From assembly GCF_947501415.1 (NCBI RefSeq), contig NZ_CANMVL010000008.1:1-35983 (forward strand): DNA of 35,983 nt, in the 5' to 3' direction. Below, one piece after another: positions 34,798-35,983 of the stretch. The notes below the pieces were generated by a model, which was not told the DNA's origin, did no database searches, and was given only the letters and a program-made list of their open reading frames with translations. Position numbers and translations under genes: made by a program. The stretch's first letter is position 1; every line of letters begins with the position of its first letter. Source of the stretch: an uncultured Halomonas sp. Its GTDB lineage: Bacteria > Pseudomonadota > Gammaproteobacteria > Pseudomonadales > Halomonadaceae.

Positions 34798-35814
34798 ATG
34801 AACAGCATCGCCAAACGATTGGCCGTTGGCATCGCCAGCCTGCTACTGCACGCTTCCCTGCCTGCCGATACCGAGACACCCCTGACCATCGCCACCGCCA
34901 GTCCGGCCGGGGTCTACCACGTGGTCGGACGCGCTTTGTGTCGAACCCTCAGCACGCCCTGTCGGGCACAACCCAGCGATGGCTCCAGCGCCAATCTGCG
35001 CGCCCTGCGCCGTGGCGAGCTGGCATTCGCTCTCGTCCAGTCGGACCTGCACCAGTATGCCACCCAGGGCATCGAGGGATTCCGCCAGGCCGGCGCCGAT
35101 ACGGCCCTGCGTTCGGTGTTCTCGCTGCACAGTGAGCCGTTCACTCTGGTCGTCCGCCGCGATGCCGACATCGCAAGCCTCGAGGATCTGCAGCGACGCT
35201 CCGTCAATATCGGCAACCCGGGCTCCGGGCAGCGCAGCACCATGCTCAGGCTGATGGATGCCCGCGGCTGGAGCCGCACCACCTTCCGCCAGGTACACGA
35301 CCTGCCCGCCGATCAGCAATCCATGGAACTGTGCCATGGCAATATCGACGCCATGGTCTATACGGTGGGGCATCCCAATGACTCGGTCGCTCAGGCCATT
35401 CGTCTGTGTAACGCCGAGATCATCGATGTCAGCGGCACCACCATCGACCTGCTGGTCAACGCCTACCCCTACTTCAGCTACGCCACGATCCCCGCTGGCC
35501 TGTATGGGCCCGACCAGCCCGAGATCCACACCTTCGGCGTCAAGGCAACGCTGGTTACCCGCGCCGATGTCGATGCAGAGCAGGTCTACCGGCTGGTGTC
35601 CGAGGTATTCGGCGCGTTTACCCGTTTCAAGGCTACCCATCCCGCCCTGGGGGTGCTGACGCCCCAGGTGATGATCGAGGAGGGCCTGAGCGCCCCCCTC
35701 CATGATGGCGCCTTGCGCTACTATCGTGAGCGGGGCTGGATCCATGACGAGGCACTGCTCCCCGTACGCCACGAGATTCGACGCGGCGCCGCCTTGGCGG
35801 GCATGGCGAACTGA
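34798..35814 (+). CDS. TAXI-family TRAP transporter solute-binding protein
   Basis: The 338-residue protein has a signal peptide (start to LLLHASLPADT). The TAXI family opening is LTIATASPAGVYHVVGRALC, followed by DGSSANLRALRRGELAFALVQSD, NIGNPGSGQRSTMLRLMDARGW and HPALGVLTPQVM. These periplasmic proteins deliver small acids to a fused TRAP permease. The permease gene is not next to it in the window, since a terminator and a convergent thiolase gene follow. ATG 34798 has GAGG six bases upstream. Confidence 0.88.
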   Translation: MNSIAKRLAVGIASLLLHASLPADTETPLTIATASPAGVYHVVGRALCRTLSTPCRAQPSDGSSANLRALRRGELAFALVQSDLHQYATQGIEGFRQAGADTALRSVFSLHSEPFTLVVRRDADIASLEDLQRRSVNIGNPGSGQRSTMLRLMDARGWSRTTFRQVHDLPADQQSMELCHGNIDAMVYTVGHPNDSVAQAIRLCNAEIIDVSGTTIDLLVNAYPYFSYATIPAGLYGPDQPEIHTFGVKATLVTRADVDAEQVYRLVSEVFGAFTRFKATHPALGVLTPQVMIEEGLSAPLHDGALRYYRERGWIHDEALLPVRHEIRRGAALAGMAN

Positions 35815-35839
35815 TACCGGCGGCAGGGGGAGGCGAGCG

Positions 35840-35882
35840 AGTGGCAATTTGATAAAAGTGGCAATCTGATATCAGTGGCAAC
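35840..35882. repeat. 17-bp direct repeats, three units; possible IS21-like element end
   Basis: AGTGGCAAT, AGTGGCAAT and AGTGGCAAC recur every 17 bases (35840, 35857, 35874), with ...TTGATA/CTGATA between. The plan resembles the repeated terminal motif at 20-59, but the sequence differs, so if these are IS ends they belong to two elements. No transposase is beside it, making this a solo end or an unrelated repeat. Confidence 0.45.
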
Positions 35883-35890
35883 CAAAACGA

Positions 35891-35919
35891 AGCGGCGGCG
35901 CCCTCGGGGCGCCGCCGCT
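35891..35919. terminator. Strong bidirectional terminator
   Basis: A 12-bp stem, AGCGGCGGCGCC and GGCGCCGCCGCT, is followed by GTTTT on the plus strand and by TTCGTTTT on the minus strand. It lies between the convergent TAXI and thiolase genes. Confidence 0.85.
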
Positions 35920-35941
35920 GTTTTCTGCATCGAGCCGGTGC

Positions 35942-35983
35942 TTACGCCAGGCGTTCGAACACCGTCGCCACGCCCTGCCCCAT
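35942..35983 (-). CDS. Thiolase (acetyl-CoA C-acyltransferase), C-terminal end only
   Basis: The last 13 codons before TAA (35944-35942) read MGQGVATVFERLA. This is the thiolase C-terminus, where the family has GGGxGxAxxFER. The rest lies off the right edge. Which thiolase (biosynthetic or beta-oxidation) cannot be said from this piece. Confidence 0.7.
   Translation of the reverse strand: MGQGVATVFERLA

Overview
The window looks like chromosome of a moderately halophilic gammaproteobacterium, most probably Halomonas or a close relative. The basis is high-GC coding DNA, strong AGGAG-type ribosome binding sites, and the gene types present (AgcS symporter, TAXI solute-binding protein, family-2 thymidine phosphorylase paired with a PRPP synthetase). 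This placement is inference from composition and gene content; no rRNA or marker gene is present.

Layout. 1-2.4 kb is a scarred accessory stretch: a GMC dehydrogenase gene cut by an insertion-sequence end, its Tat-exported small subunit, a ribbon-helix-helix protein, and a decayed C-terminus of an NDUFA9-like epimerase gene. 2.5-11.9 kb is ordinary core-like DNA: AgcS symporter, VIT1/CCC1 transporter, M42 aminopeptidase, PRPP synthetase with thymidine/AMP phosphorylase, a potassium channel, a PanE-like reductase, YjbQ and a DCC-family protein. At 11.95-13.8 kb a GNAT acetyltransferase gene is split by a 1.3-kb IS200/IS605-type element carrying only tnpB. Both junctions can be read to the base, and the predicted guide RNA would target the uninterrupted allele.

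13.95-26.2 kb is a copper-resistance island. A leftward unit encodes a DUF411 protein, a small membrane protein and a Cys-containing exported protein. Rightward units encode cupredoxin-response regulator-histidine kinase, CopA oxidase-CopB, Lgt with three small proteins, and an APC permease-CopA ATPase pair. Two promoters have the MerR-family layout (TTGACC, 20-bp spacer, extended dyad). Three others carry the direct repeat TTCAG-N6-TTCAG upstream, which I propose as the operator of the island's own response regulator.

26.2-31.3 kb is AT-richer and foreign-looking. It holds three leftward genes (a KAP-type P-loop NTPase, an unknown protein, and a protein with an RxxxxH HEPN-like motif). Each is followed by an integron attC-like hairpin, and there is no integrase in the window. 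This resembles a small cassette cluster lacking an integrase, possibly carrying defence genes. Copies of a CGGCCARAAGCGG dispersed repeat lie around it.

31.5-36 kb returns to host-like DNA: an outer-membrane beta-barrel protein, an IS transposase remnant, a DJ-1/PfpI protein, a YbhB/RKIP-like protein, a flavodoxin-like protein, a TAXI-type TRAP binding protein, a possible second IS end, and the last codons of a thiolase.
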